Of a stretch of DNA of 9,814 nucleotides, positions 1 to 8,953 are shown piece by piece. Position 1 is the first letter of the stretch. Each line of letters begins with the position of its first letter. The DNA is taken from assembly GCA_014380545.1 (NCBI GenBank), contig JACMJP010000455.1, positions 1 to 9,814 of the forward strand, read 5' to 3'. A model generated the notes under the pieces. The model was not told where the DNA came from. It did not search any database and was given only the letters and a program-made list of their open reading frames with translations. This stretch comes from Chitinophagales bacterium (GTDB taxonomy: Bacteria; Bacteroidota; Bacteroidia; Chitinophagales; BACL12). Made by a program: the position numbers and the translations under genes.

Positions 1-605
1 TCATCCAGCATGCGCTGCAAAGCATTATATAATGTTTGCATATTCACATCGGGTTCTGTTAAATAATCCAGATATGTTTGCATGGATAATTTTACATTTC
101 CTGTCCGGTAATATAAATTGGCAAGCTCCTGGTTAAATGTACTGCCTTCCACTATTTCTTTTCCTCTCTTATAAGCTGCAATTGCAAATTCGGTTTCGTC
201 AATTCCAAGAAATGCATTTGCAAGCTGCACTACCTGATTTCTGTTATCACCAATTTTTGAAATAGCTGTATTAAATACCCCTGTTTTTTTCTCTTCGTTA
301 TTCTGTTTTTTATAACTATTGCCCAGATCAACATATAAATTAAGATTGTCTGGTATCTTTTTTATTTGTTTACGCACAAGCTTTTCTACATCATCATATT
401 CCTGCATGGTAAGCAAACAATTGTATAAATATTTATAATTGGTAAGATTTGAATTGTCCTGATAAAGTTTTTCATAAATATCCCTTGCTTTATCATACTC
501 ACCATTTTGCATATACTGCATTGCAAGTTTTACATCATCACCTGTTTGTGAAAATGAAACTGCTGATGAAGACAATAAGAAGAGTATGAAGAATAATTTT
601 TTCAT
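1..605 (-). CDS. Secreted tetratricopeptide-repeat protein, N-terminal part (C-terminus beyond window)
   Basis: An open frame starts at ATG 605-603 and runs without a stop to the left edge, giving 201 codons plus two bases. The protein begins MKKLFFILFLLSSSAVSFSQ, a typical Sec signal peptide with cleavage probably around residue 19-20. There is no lipobox cysteine, so it is likely periplasmic or exported rather than a lipoprotein. The rest is helical with a TPR rhythm. The clearest unit is residues 27-50 (Y31, G35, Y37, A40, Y44), and weaker units follow at about 55-87, 88-121, 123-152 and 157-185. TPR arrays usually bind other proteins; the partner cannot be read from this sequence. The leader just before the ATG is A-rich with no Shine-Dalgarno motif, as is common in Bacteroidota. 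The gene is separated from the VanZ-like gene by 170 bases, so it may have its own promoter. T9SS-associated TPR proteins such as SprE/PorW exist, but that one is a lipoprotein and I see no basis for equating them. The TPR and signal-peptide calls are good; the specific function is unknown. Confidence 0.85.
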   Translation of the reverse strand, partial: MKKLFFILFLLSSSAVSFSQTGDDVKLAMQYMQNGEYDKARDIYEKLYQDNSNLTNYKYLYNCLLTMQEYDDVEKLVRKQIKKIPDNLNLYVDLGNSYKKQNNEEKKTGVFNTAISKIGDNRNQVVQLANAFLGIDETEFAIAAYKRGKEIVEGSTFNQELANLYYRTGNVKLSMQTYLDYLTEPDVNMQTLYNALQRMLD

Positions 606-775
606 TTTTAATTTTATTTTATCAGGCTCCCACTACACAACCCTTACCCTAAAGGGAATCAGCCGCACATATTTTTTTTTATAGTTTTTTTATGTTTCTC
701 AATAACGTAAAATTGCGAAGGAAGTTTTACAAATCAGATGCTTCAACTATATATGCATCTATTCATTAACAGAAT
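606..775. other. AT-rich intergenic spacer, probable leader/promoter region of the TPR gene
   Basis: This 170-base spacer has no convincing coding frame. It holds two T-runs on the plus strand (nine T at 672-680 and seven T at 685-691, which are A-tracts on the transcribed strand). It also holds three small inverted repeats: AGATGC/GCATCT (735-740 and 755-760), GTAAAA/TTTTAC (707-712 and 725-730) and CCCTT/AAGGG (641-645 and 652-656). None is followed by a U-tract in the minus-strand transcript, so none is a canonical terminator. I looked for the Bacteroidota promoter pattern (TTTG about 19-21 bases before TAnnTTTG) and found no good match. That a promoter lies here is inferred from spacer size and composition only. 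Confidence 0.45.
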
Positions 776-1177
776 TTAATTTTTTTTCTTTACCATTTCC
801 CACTTAAATCTATTCAGTAGTATGACTGTTCCAAGTCCTGTTCCGATGCAATTGGCAACAATATCCAATATATCAAAACTCCGGGAAACAAGCGGGGTAT
901 CTTGTAATATTTCAATTGCAAGGCTATAAGAAATGCAAAGTACTGCAGTGATAATAATTGTTCGTGTGATGCCGTAATCCGGTCTACTTTTTCTGATTGT
1001 AAAAGCTACAGAAATTGTAAGGATGCAATATACAATGGCATGAGCAAGTTTATCAGATTCCCAGATGCTGATGGAAGGCAGGTCCACTGCCGGAATTACA
1101 GAAACGAAAAAAATAAATGCTGCCCAAATTATACTGAACCAAAACCAACCGCTACGCAATAATTTTCTTTCACTCAT
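776..1177 (-). CDS. VanZ-family membrane protein
   Basis: This 133-residue protein has four predicted membrane segments, at about residues 11-30, 44-61, 72-91 and 102-122. It carries the polar residues typical of the VanZ-like family: the DKxxH...Y motif at D42, K43, H46 and Y50; E89 and Q92 after the third segment; and R99, D102, D105, N109, G112 in the run leading into the fourth. The length fits the small stand-alone VanZ-like proteins. The namesake VanZ gives low-level teicoplanin resistance, but the biochemical function of the family is not established and resistance should not be inferred here. The ATG (1177-1175) follows the gcvH TAG (1180-1178) with no base between them, which strongly suggests translational coupling and a shared transcript. 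The C-terminus is basic (KKK). The family call is confident; the role is unknown. Confidence 0.9.
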   Translation of the reverse strand: MSERKLLRSGWFWFSIIWAAFIFFVSVIPAVDLPSISIWESDKLAHAIVYCILTISVAFTIRKSRPDYGITRTIIITAVLCISYSLAIEILQDTPLVSRSFDILDIVANCIGTGLGTVILLNRFKWEMVKKKN

Positions 1178-1558
1178 CTATGCAGATAACATTTCTGTAT
1201 ATTGATCAGCCGTCATCAACCCGTCAACCTCAGAAGTGTGTGTAATTTCCACTTTTATCATCCATCCTTTGCCATAAGGATCAGAATTAATACTCTCAGG
1301 TGCATTTTCGAGAAGGGGATTTATTTCTAAAATTTTTCCCGTGACAGGCATAAAAAGATCACTTACGGTTTTTACGGCTTCCACTGTACCGAAAATTTCT
1401 TCTTTTTTAATCGTTTCGCCTGCAGTCTGAATATCTACATACACAATATCGCCAAGTTCCCTTTGCGCAAAATCAGTAATACCAATAGTTGCAATATTTC
1501 CTTCTATTGAAATCCATTCATGGTCTTTCGTATACTTAACATTTTGAGGTACGTTCAT
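1178..1558 (-). CDS. gcvH: Glycine cleavage system H protein (lipoyl carrier)
   Basis: This 126-residue protein is a complete GcvH of the usual size. It is the cytoplasmic lipoylated shuttle of the glycine cleavage complex, carrying the aminomethyl group and reducing equivalents between the P, T and L proteins. Family signatures seen: YTKDHEWI at residues 9-16; GITDFAQRELGDIVYVD at 26-42; and the lipoylation segment GTVEAVKTVSDLF at 57-69, with the modified lysine at K63. They continue with P71, G74 and N80-P81, and the GKGWMIK stretch near 96-102. No other glycine cleavage gene (gcvT, gcvP, lpd) is in the window, so the complex must be encoded elsewhere. The stop TAG abuts the ATG of the VanZ-like gene. 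Upstream, 78 bases separate it from sprA, room for a separate promoter. The start ATG at 1558-1556 gives the expected N-terminus MNVPQNVKYT, and no Shine-Dalgarno motif is evident. Confidence 0.98.
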   Translation of the reverse strand: MNVPQNVKYTKDHEWISIEGNIATIGITDFAQRELGDIVYVDIQTAGETIKKEEIFGTVEAVKTVSDLFMPVTGKILEINPLLENAPESINSDPYGKGWMIKVEITHTSEVDGLMTADQYTEMLSA

Positions 1559-1577
1559 CTTAAACAGTTTTACGGGG

Positions 1578-1585
1578 CGAAAATA
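1578..1585 (-). promoter_or_regulatory. Possible -7 element upstream of gcvH (weak)
   Basis: In the 78-base spacer between sprA and gcvH, the minus strand reads TATTTTCG at 1585-1578. That is one mismatch from the Bacteroidota -7 pattern TAnnTTTG, and it lies 20 bases before the gcvH ATG, which would give a very short leader. No clear TTTG -33 element sits at the expected distance, and the spacer is so T/A-rich that chance matches are likely. The rest of the spacer (1559-1636) holds a pyrimidine-rich stretch and an A7 run on the minus strand, and no terminator hairpin that I can find after sprA. Confidence 0.2.
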
Positions 1586-1636
1586 AATGTTTTTTTAGGA
1601 GAAAAAAGCAGAAGGGAGAAATATTTGTTTAGATAA

Positions 1637-4600
1637 TTACTCCGCCAAACTAAATCTCACTTTCACACCTGCATTTGTTGATGTAATTGGATACGATGTG
1701 GAAATTTTAGGAATTGTTTGCTGGCGGTCGAAATAGAGTTGTACATTAAATCTTTCATTCACAACATAATCAATTGTTGGAGAAATAGAAATTGTTGTTA
1801 ATCCTCCTGTAGGTTCGTTGAGATCCTGGTATAAACGGAAATTAGATGTTTGATCATCTCTGAAACTCATATCAAAACGGCAGGTGAGATCATTTTCCAA
1901 GGTTGGTTTTTTACCGCCGAATTTAATTGGCAATGTAAATCCTGAAAATTTATATCCAAGCCCCACAGTAAATTCAGTAGAACGAATTTCTGTCAATTGA
2001 TAGTCAATAAAACTCATAGTGAGTGTCCTTGATTTTTTAAAATCGAATTTTGTTGTAAGGCTGTTTGTAAATGTTGCATCAATTCCAAATAACGGAGAAA
2101 GAGATTCACTGATAATTACATTTGGTATTTCATATAGGGAAACAAAATTTCCTGATAAAGTATCTGTTACATGCGCATAAATAAAATAATTTCCATCAAA
2201 ATCAAGATCTGTAACATAACTGTTTACACTTAATGTGGATGTATAGGCGCTGTTGAGTGTAATAGATGTAAATATTTTTTTGAGTGCGGGAATTTTATTT
2301 AATCCTGTGTAAGTGATGCGATAATTCGGTTTAGGAATTTGTTTGAACACATCAATCTCAACATTTTCTGCACTCTTGCCGGTGTATGCTGCAATAAAAG
2401 AAGGGATTAAAACATCCTGCATGTAAGGCCCGTAACCTTCCGCATAGTTCGGATTTAAGGAACTATCGAGCGGATTAAAAAACACTCCTTCAGAATACAC
2501 ATCATTTTCATCCTGGAAACGCTGTGATAATATTTCAGTATTTGATTCAAATTGTTTGAATGTAGCAGTTACTTCTGTTGTATTTAATTTATCAAACACT
2601 GTCCCTAATATTGAATAACTCATTGTTAAACTTCCGCCATCCACTCCATTTAAATGTTCAAACTCAGGGATGTCAATTGTATTTGTATTTTTAAAATATT
2701 CTGAATGATTTTCTGAATATGTTTTATTTACAGTAATATCAATTTTAAAATCAGGCAAAGGTTCTATGTTCGCCCTTATGTCAATATTTTGGGAATAATT
2801 TTGCAGGAACAATGCATTTAAAGAAGTTGCTGTACTCAGCCATCCCGAATCAGCAGCATTTTCCAGCCATTGTTGGGATGGTTGTGCACCTGTAATAAAA
2901 TCCCAGCCCGGCGCAAGTGTATTTGTGTTTAACCCTATTACCTGTATTTTCGGCATAAAGCCGGGCAATGTTGTTCCGTAGTTTTCTGAATAATTAATTG
3001 TAATTCTTTTCAATGAAATTAATAAGCGAATAAAAAATCCTGCTGCTCCTGTTTGTGCAGGTTTGTCTTTTTTATCTGACACATCTTCTTCCGCTTCTTC
3101 ATCACCTGTATCTTCTTCCCCTTTTTTCGATACATCTTTTACGCCGCTTTTTGTTTTAAAATTATTTGTATTGTAATCTTTCAGGAACTTAGATTTATTA
3201 TACAGGTTGCGGAAATTTAATTCACCGTTCACAGTTTTTGATTGTGTGTTATTAATTGTATTTCCAAGTGTATCTAATAACCCCAATGAACCTGATATCC
3301 ACCCATAGGTTGAATTATAGCTTGTTTTTAATGTTACCCAACTGAATATTGGAATTTTATTTATAGGCACATTATAGTTTACACTAAATGAGTGGCGATA
3401 ATTAATTGTTCTTCCAAAATCTTGAATATTATTCCAGATAGTATCTTTTTCTTCCTGTGTATCTATTTTTCCGAAGGGCTCATCAATTCTTGAATTATTT
3501 GTTGCACTAAAATCAATCTTCATCGCTTTAAACGGTTCGAACTTTATTCCATAAAAACGATCCCAATTAAAATATTTATCATACGTAGGTTCAATTAATC
3601 CATCACCATAAATATCCCGCATTAGAGTTTCGGCAAACTGACGGTTTAATTCTGTGCGGAAAGAATAACTTGTTGGTGCGATATTAAAATTCACATCTCT
3701 TATTAATGCAAGCCATTTATATTTTTTATCAATCAGATCTTCAAACGGTAATATATATTTTGCTTTTTGAGAAAATGTATATCCAAGTGCGCCTTTATAT
3801 CGCTGCAATTTATCATATTCTAAGGTTGGGTTGCTGTTATATTCTTCACTATATGCAAGTGTAAGATCAAAGTTCTCAATATTCCATGGTCTTGGAGTTG
3901 AACCTTTTCTATCTCTTTCAATACGAATGTTTGTAAAGTTGATTGATTTAACTGTGAAAAAATCAATTACGGATCTTTGATATTGAGCTGCACTGTCTGC
4001 ACCATAAGTTTCAGTAATATCAGCAACTTTTTCTTTCAGGTCAACATCCAAATCATACGGATCAAATTCAGGGTTTGAAAATGACTGAGAGATACTTGCA
4101 TATAATGGCAATCTGATTCCTAAACTTGCCGGAAAGAATTTACCAAGTTCTAAAGTTAATGCTGCAGCATATTGATAAAAATTATCCTGGTAACGTTCAT
4201 CAATTTGTTGTTCCAGAGTTCCGAAACCGATTGAATGCATATTTCCTGATAAAGTTATATTACCAAGGTCAGCAAGTTTTGCATCTATTCTTGCCAATGC
4301 AGCCCACCCACCTCTTTGATCAATATCTGATAAGCGTAATTCATTCACCCAAACTTCTGCGCAATATGCATCACCGCCTCCCCCAATATCTTTTGGATTT
4401 GAAATTCCTATCATTACTTCTTCTACAAACCCGAGATCAGGATTTCCAACAATAGAATATGTAGCGCCGATATCTGCACTTCCCGCAATTGTAAACAATG
4501 TGAGCGGAGATACGCCTTCGGCATTTCTTATTTTCTTTACTTCAACCAATGAATCAAGCGGAATATCAATTAATGTTGCCCAGACTGCTTCACGATATGC

Positions 4601-7600
4601 AGCTTCGTCAACAAGAGATGGCAGTGTTGCAATTTCTGTTATATCGAGTGGAATAGTATATTCATAATAATTATTTGTGAAGTCAGAACCGAGGCGAATA
4701 AATATATTCAATTTTCCATCTGTTAATCCTGTTGATGTGCCGGGTAATTCTTCACCATGCACATTCATAATTAACCTTCCGTATTTTCTAAGATCAATAT
4801 TTAATGTTTTAAAAATCGCTCTGGAATCTCCATCAGTTAATGCACATACCTGCATGCTTAATGACTGTTCATTTTGCTGGTAGGTAGATGTAGTTCCACC
4901 GCTGCCTATTGTTTGTTCTCTTTCAACACCCGGAGGTAAAACATAAGCAATAGGTACCCGTTCAGAATTTTCTTCAAAACTCACACTTGAAACATTAAAA
5001 TCTGTTTCATCTTCATCATCACCCGGAATATATTCACCGGGATTTACTAAACTGAATTCATATCTTCTCCATTGATTGCGCACTAATTCCAATCTTGCAA
5101 AACGCATTACTACAGATTCATCAAAACCTGTCATGAACATTCTGATAAAACGAATTGATTTAAAATCCTGTATGCTTCCAACTTTTGCGTCAAATTCATT
5201 AACAGGAATTTTAAACTGATACCATTTTACATCATCTGTTTCATCATTTTCAAAAGTATGCGGAGCCACAACAACATCTGTAATAAATGGATTTGTTGCT
5301 TCCATTCCAGGTTCAAGTTTTAACCGGTATTGAAAATAAGATTCAGTTTCATTTAATGAATAATCTTTATTGAGGTCTTCTGTTTCAGGAAGATTTGTTG
5401 CTGAGGTAGGATATATTTCAGGTGATGATTCAGTTGTTGGTGAATTTCCCTGTGCATTATTATATTTATTATACCTGCTGAAAAGATCCGTTTCCTGGTT
5501 GTCATAATCTGTTCCCCTGTAATAATGATAATCATCACTTGATGGATCACCTTTTGCATTGATATATGCTTCTGATCCTGCTCCAAGAATGGCTGCAAGG
5601 TCAGATAAATATGTTGCAAAAAAAGAATTCTCCTGTGTGTTATTTAATCCGTCATATCCTTTATCCTGATTTTCTCTTGATGCAGGATCATTGTCAAACG
5701 CATTCGTGATTGGAAGCGTTCTCGGTACATATCCCCAATTTGTTTCATCAACATCATCTAATGTTCCGTCTTTCGGTAAACCATTTTCAAAAAATGTTCT
5801 TGAATCTTTTAATATATCTTCTGAAATATTTCCAAGATTAATATATAAGTATCCATCATCCGTAACCTGTGAGTCAAAAGGTCCACGATCATCAAATGGA
5901 TCCATTACCCAAAATTCGAGGAACTCAATATTTGCTGCTTCAAAATCATTTGTTTCCAGGCTGCGCATAATTCCACCAAACCGTTCTTCAGGAAATAATA
6001 AACTTCCATCAGGATTTACATTTAGCGCATCATAATTATGCGGACCTCTTTGTGATGGATAATACGCAAGATCAAAAGTTGAAATGGTTGTAAAACCTGC
6101 AATTGCATTTTCTACCTGCGGAAATATTTCCTGTTCCTGTATTTCAATTAAATAGTGATTAGAAACATCGTTTGCAGTTAGGTGGTCAGGCCTTGCTGCA
6201 TTATCGGGACGAAGAAATAATGGATCAATTGTGTACCATGCAATTTTCGAACGGTTCATTCCATATTCAAGGCTATCAAATAAATTTGCTTCGGGAAATA
6301 ATACAGTTCCTGTTTCGCTTGTTGCACCCTGAGGTGTACTTGCAAGCACCCATGCGCTAAATGGAAATTTAAGATCATAAGCACTGCGGCTTCCTTCAAA
6401 ATCATCTATATAAATTGTTGCTTCATCACCTTTACCAATTGCTTTCGAAACCCCGGGGATAAATTTTGCAACTTCACCTGAAAAAGAAATGGTACTCATT
6501 TCCTTTGTATCAAATAATGGTAATTTATCTAATGCTCTTGTCAACCATGGTGCCTCCTTGGTATAATTTATATCAAAGCCCAACATGGTGTTTGATATAG
6601 GATCATCACCATAATTTACTTTTTGTGTATATGGCCTTTCACTTAAATGTAAAACTGTTGCGCCTAGAGTGAAATTATCATTGATCCAGTAATCGAACCT
6701 GCTGCCAACTAAACTTTTTACCTGAAAACCATAAAATGCATTGTTCTCAAATGTTACATTAATAGGAACGCCTGAATTTAAAATTGACTCATTAATTATT
6801 TTTAATCTTCCGAGAGAATAATCAATTGTATAATCTACATTTTCCTGTAACACTTGTCCTCCGGCATTTACAATTACAGAACCTTTTGGTAAATTAAATG
6901 CACCCAGGTATATTTCTGAGCTTACACTTGATTTATAACTTCCTTTAATTACATACCTGTCGAATTGCGGAAATTGAAGAGCCACAGTTTTTGTTTCATC
7001 ATATAATTCGTCATAAGCATATTTTTCAACTTCAATATCACTTCCAAAAACTTTTGGATCCCTTAAATGATCACCAAAGGGTTCCAGCACCGGAAAATAA
7101 ACCCTTCCATTTGTTGTATTAATTGTAATACCATTAACAAAATCGAAAATACCATCGGGATACGGATCATTATTATTATTTAAACGATCAAGATTCATGA
7201 GCCTGATCAAGGGTGTACCATTTACGTTATCATTATTTGCGGGGATATATCTTTTTAATCCACCGCCCGGATCCTGATACAAAACATCTAATTGAAAATC
7301 TTCATTACTCACCTGAAAAGCGCCGAGAGAATAAACGTTTTTCATCATAAGATCCCATAAAGGAATTTCAGTATTTGCCGAAGTACTTTTCAGCATTTTC
7401 ATGAATAACACATTTGTTGTATCAACTCCCGGAGGAAGATCACCGGAAAATTCACCAACCTGAAAATTTTGACCGAGATAAGTATATTCATAAGCAACAG
7501 CCAATACATCATCAGGCTGCAGTGATGTATTTACTGAAATAAAACCAAGCTGAGCATTATATGAGTAATCGTTGGTTTCTAATTTCCGCATGCGCACCTT

Positions 7601-8953
7601 TTCGAAATCCTGCTGCTGCGCTAATTCAAATGGTGGTGCCTGCAATGTTTGAATTACAGTATTTAATTGACGCACAGATTCATTAGCAGACAGATCAGGA
7701 TAAAGTGTATTTGCATAATTACTGGGAAGCCCCCCGGGAGTTAAAATGGAAATACTCCCACCATTTGCAACACTCTGATACACTGAATCACCTTCACCAA
7801 GATCAGCAAATGCAACAATATCTCTTGTATTTTCTGTTTCTCCCGTTGTATTTGTAACCCAAACTTCCAGTCTTGTAATTGCAATGGGAGAATTTACAAA
7901 AGGTAAAGTGCTTAACCATTGTTCATAATTATTACGGAAATAATGCCCGAGAAAAAAGTGACGGTTCTCATCATATTCATCCGCAAAAATTTCAAATTCT
8001 CTTTTTTGTGCACCGCCTTCAATTTGTATACTTTGTGTTTGCGATTTTTGTTGAGATAAAATTGTAGTTACAGTTAAACGATTAAATTGCAATGCAGTTT
8101 TTATTCCGAATAAACTTTGTGTACCTGGAATTAAGGTTGTTGTTAATGGCAAGCTTACATTTCCTGCTTCTATTTTTTGTATGATCTCATCAGGAAAACC
8201 TGTGTATTCCAATTTCACCTGGTTTTCAAAATCAAATGTTGCGGATGTATTGTAATTAAATGTGAGTTTCATTTTTTCACCGATCTGCCCCAGCACATTT
8301 GCATTAATATCCATATTAAAATCAAATCCGCCCTGCTTTCTTTGATCTTCCGTTAATATCGGGTTTTGAATATTTTGAAAACTTCCGCCAAATGTTAATT
8401 CAATATTTCCCTGCGGGCGAATATCAACTGTGCTTCCACCAAATAAACGGTCTAATAATTCGCTACCTGTATAAAGTGATGGAATTGTTCCTTGCCCACC
8501 CAGCAGATCGGCACCTGAAGAACGCTCTACCCAATAATCTTCAAGGCTTTTTTCCAATTCTGCATCAAGATAATCTTCAAAAGAAATGTATTGTGGGTTT
8601 TTATAATACTCATCACCAATTTTTTCCATATACATATATTCTCCTGTTTCAGGATCATATATTAATGTATCATCAACTACAGATGGAAAAATATCAAAAG
8701 GATTTTCTGATGGATTAAAGTAATCGGAAGCATGCTCATCACTTAATGGATAATGCAGACAGGTATCACAACTATCACCAACTGCTGCAAAAAAGTTTGT
8801 ATTTGAATTATCGGGATTTTGTAAATAATAAGAAGGGGAAATATTTGAACGGATTATGTTCGAACCAGAACGATCGCCAGACGATACCATAACCGCCAAA
8901 CCCACCGCACCCACAAAAACCACCTGGGGAATAAATTTCACTCCTGCTGCCAA
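1637..8953 (-). CDS. sprA: T9SS outer-membrane translocon / cell-surface protein SprA (Sov)
   Basis: This giant protein (2438 residues from TTG 8953, 2434 from GTG 8941) matches the length of known SprA (Flavobacterium johnsoniae SprA is about 2400). SprA forms the very large single-chain beta-barrel through which type IX cargo crosses the outer membrane; in F. johnsoniae it also supports gliding, and P. gingivalis calls it Sov. Numbered from TTG, the N-terminus has a hydrophobic signal segment (about 7-25). SprA hallmarks follow: VDIRPQGNIELTFGG (176-190), QRKQGGFDF (204-212), KIEAGNVSLPL (260-270), ADEYDENRHFFL (324-335) and YIDDFEGSRSA from Y848. The remainder is rich in alternating aromatic/polar beta-strand sequence and ends VRFSLAE, as expected for a last barrel strand. 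An acidic linker (about 1946-1964) interrupts the barrel region. No frameshift or internal stop is present. There is no in-frame ATG between the ruvA stop and codon 22: starts are TTG 8953 or GTG 8941, and the latter gives MKFIPQVV, the more typical signal-peptide beginning. The span given is the outer limit. Only 12-24 bases separate it from ruvA. Confidence 0.97.
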   Translation of the reverse strand: MAAGVKFIPQVVFVGAVGLAVMVSSGDRSGSNIIRSNISPSYYLQNPDNSNTNFFAAVGDSCDTCLHYPLSDEHASDYFNPSENPFDIFPSVVDDTLIYDPETGEYMYMEKIGDEYYKNPQYISFEDYLDAELEKSLEDYWVERSSGADLLGGQGTIPSLYTGSELLDRLFGGSTVDIRPQGNIELTFGGSFQNIQNPILTEDQRKQGGFDFNMDINANVLGQIGEKMKLTFNYNTSATFDFENQVKLEYTGFPDEIIQKIEAGNVSLPLTTTLIPGTQSLFGIKTALQFNRLTVTTILSQQKSQTQSIQIEGGAQKREFEIFADEYDENRHFFLGHYFRNNYEQWLSTLPFVNSPIAITRLEVWVTNTTGETENTRDIVAFADLGEGDSVYQSVANGGSISILTPGGLPSNYANTLYPDLSANESVRQLNTVIQTLQAPPFELAQQQDFEKVRMRKLETNDYSYNAQLGFISVNTSLQPDDVLAVAYEYTYLGQNFQVGEFSGDLPPGVDTTNVLFMKMLKSTSANTEIPLWDLMMKNVYSLGAFQVSNEDFQLDVLYQDPGGGLKRYIPANNDNVNGTPLIRLMNLDRLNNNNDPYPDGIFDFVNGITINTTNGRVYFPVLEPFGDHLRDPKVFGSDIEVEKYAYDELYDETKTVALQFPQFDRYVIKGSYKSSVSSEIYLGAFNLPKGSVIVNAGGQVLQENVDYTIDYSLGRLKIINESILNSGVPINVTFENNAFYGFQVKSLVGSRFDYWINDNFTLGATVLHLSERPYTQKVNYGDDPISNTMLGFDINYTKEAPWLTRALDKLPLFDTKEMSTISFSGEVAKFIPGVSKAIGKGDEATIYIDDFEGSRSAYDLKFPFSAWVLASTPQGATSETGTVLFPEANLFDSLEYGMNRSKIAWYTIDPLFLRPDNAARPDHLTANDVSNHYLIEIQEQEIFPQVENAIAGFTTISTFDLAYYPSQRGPHNYDALNVNPDGSLLFPEERFGGIMRSLETNDFEAANIEFLEFWVMDPFDDRGPFDSQVTDDGYLYINLGNISEDILKDSRTFFENGLPKDGTLDDVDETNWGYVPRTLPITNAFDNDPASRENQDKGYDGLNNTQENSFFATYLSDLAAILGAGSEAYINAKGDPSSDDYHYYRGTDYDNQETDLFSRYNKYNNAQGNSPTTESSPEIYPTSATNLPETEDLNKDYSLNETESYFQYRLKLEPGMEATNPFITDVVVAPHTFENDETDDVKWYQFKIPVNEFDAKVGSIQDFKSIRFIRMFMTGFDESVVMRFARLELVRNQWRRYEFSLVNPGEYIPGDDEDETDFNVSSVSFEENSERVPIAYVLPPGVEREQTIGSGGTTSTYQQNEQSLSMQVCALTDGDSRAIFKTLNIDLRKYGRLIMNVHGEELPGTSTGLTDGKLNIFIRLGSDFTNNYYEYTIPLDITEIATLPSLVDEAAYREAVWATLIDIPLDSLVEVKKIRNAEGVSPLTLFTIAGSADIGATYSIVGNPDLGFVEEVMIGISNPKDIGGGGDAYCAEVWVNELRLSDIDQRGGWAALARIDAKLADLGNITLSGNMHSIGFGTLEQQIDERYQDNFYQYAAALTLELGKFFPASLGIRLPLYASISQSFSNPEFDPYDLDVDLKEKVADITETYGADSAAQYQRSVIDFFTVKSINFTNIRIERDRKGSTPRPWNIENFDLTLAYSEEYNSNPTLEYDKLQRYKGALGYTFSQKAKYILPFEDLIDKKYKWLALIRDVNFNIAPTSYSFRTELNRQFAETLMRDIYGDGLIEPTYDKYFNWDRFYGIKFEPFKAMKIDFSATNNSRIDEPFGKIDTQEEKDTIWNNIQDFGRTINYRHSFSVNYNVPINKIPIFSWVTLKTSYNSTYGWISGSLGLLDTLGNTINNTQSKTVNGELNFRNLYNKSKFLKDYNTNNFKTKSGVKDVSKKGEEDTGDEEAEEDVSDKKDKPAQTGAAGFFIRLLISLKRITINYSENYGTTLPGFMPKIQVIGLNTNTLAPGWDFITGAQPSQQWLENAADSGWLSTATSLNALFLQNYSQNIDIRANIEPLPDFKIDITVNKTYSENHSEYFKNTNTIDIPEFEHLNGVDGGSLTMSYSILGTVFDKLNTTEVTATFKQFESNTEILSQRFQDENDVYSEGVFFNPLDSSLNPNYAEGYGPYMQDVLIPSFIAAYTGKSAENVEIDVFKQIPKPNYRITYTGLNKIPALKKIFTSITLNSAYTSTLSVNSYVTDLDFDGNYFIYAHVTDTLSGNFVSLYEIPNVIISESLSPLFGIDATFTNSLTTKFDFKKSRTLTMSFIDYQLTEIRSTEFTVGLGYKFSGFTLPIKFGGKKPTLENDLTCRFDMSFRDDQTSNFRLYQDLNEPTGGLTTISISPTIDYVVNERFNVQLYFDRQQTIPKISTSYPITSTNAGVKVRFSLAE

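Noticed and set aside
641..656. CCCTT/AAGGG hairpin as a terminator or riboswitch
   Set aside because: The five-base stem has no T-run after it on either strand and no surrounding conserved aptamer structure that I can recognise.
776..1177. Glycopeptide resistance gene because of VanZ similarity
   Set aside because: VanZ-like proteins are widespread and mostly unrelated to resistance; no van regulatory or ligase genes are present.
4126..4455. Plus-strand open frame of 109 codons, with similar ones at 4677-4883, 5691-6035, 6172-6360, 7879-8067 and 8392-8718
   Set aside because: All lie inside sprA on the opposite strand, have no recognisable domains, and the sprA frame is intact and family-matched throughout. 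They are chance frames.
5353..5619. Minus-strand open frame of 88 codons
   Set aside because: It is a shifted frame within sprA with low-complexity, I/H/Q-rich composition; the SprA frame continues unbroken across it.
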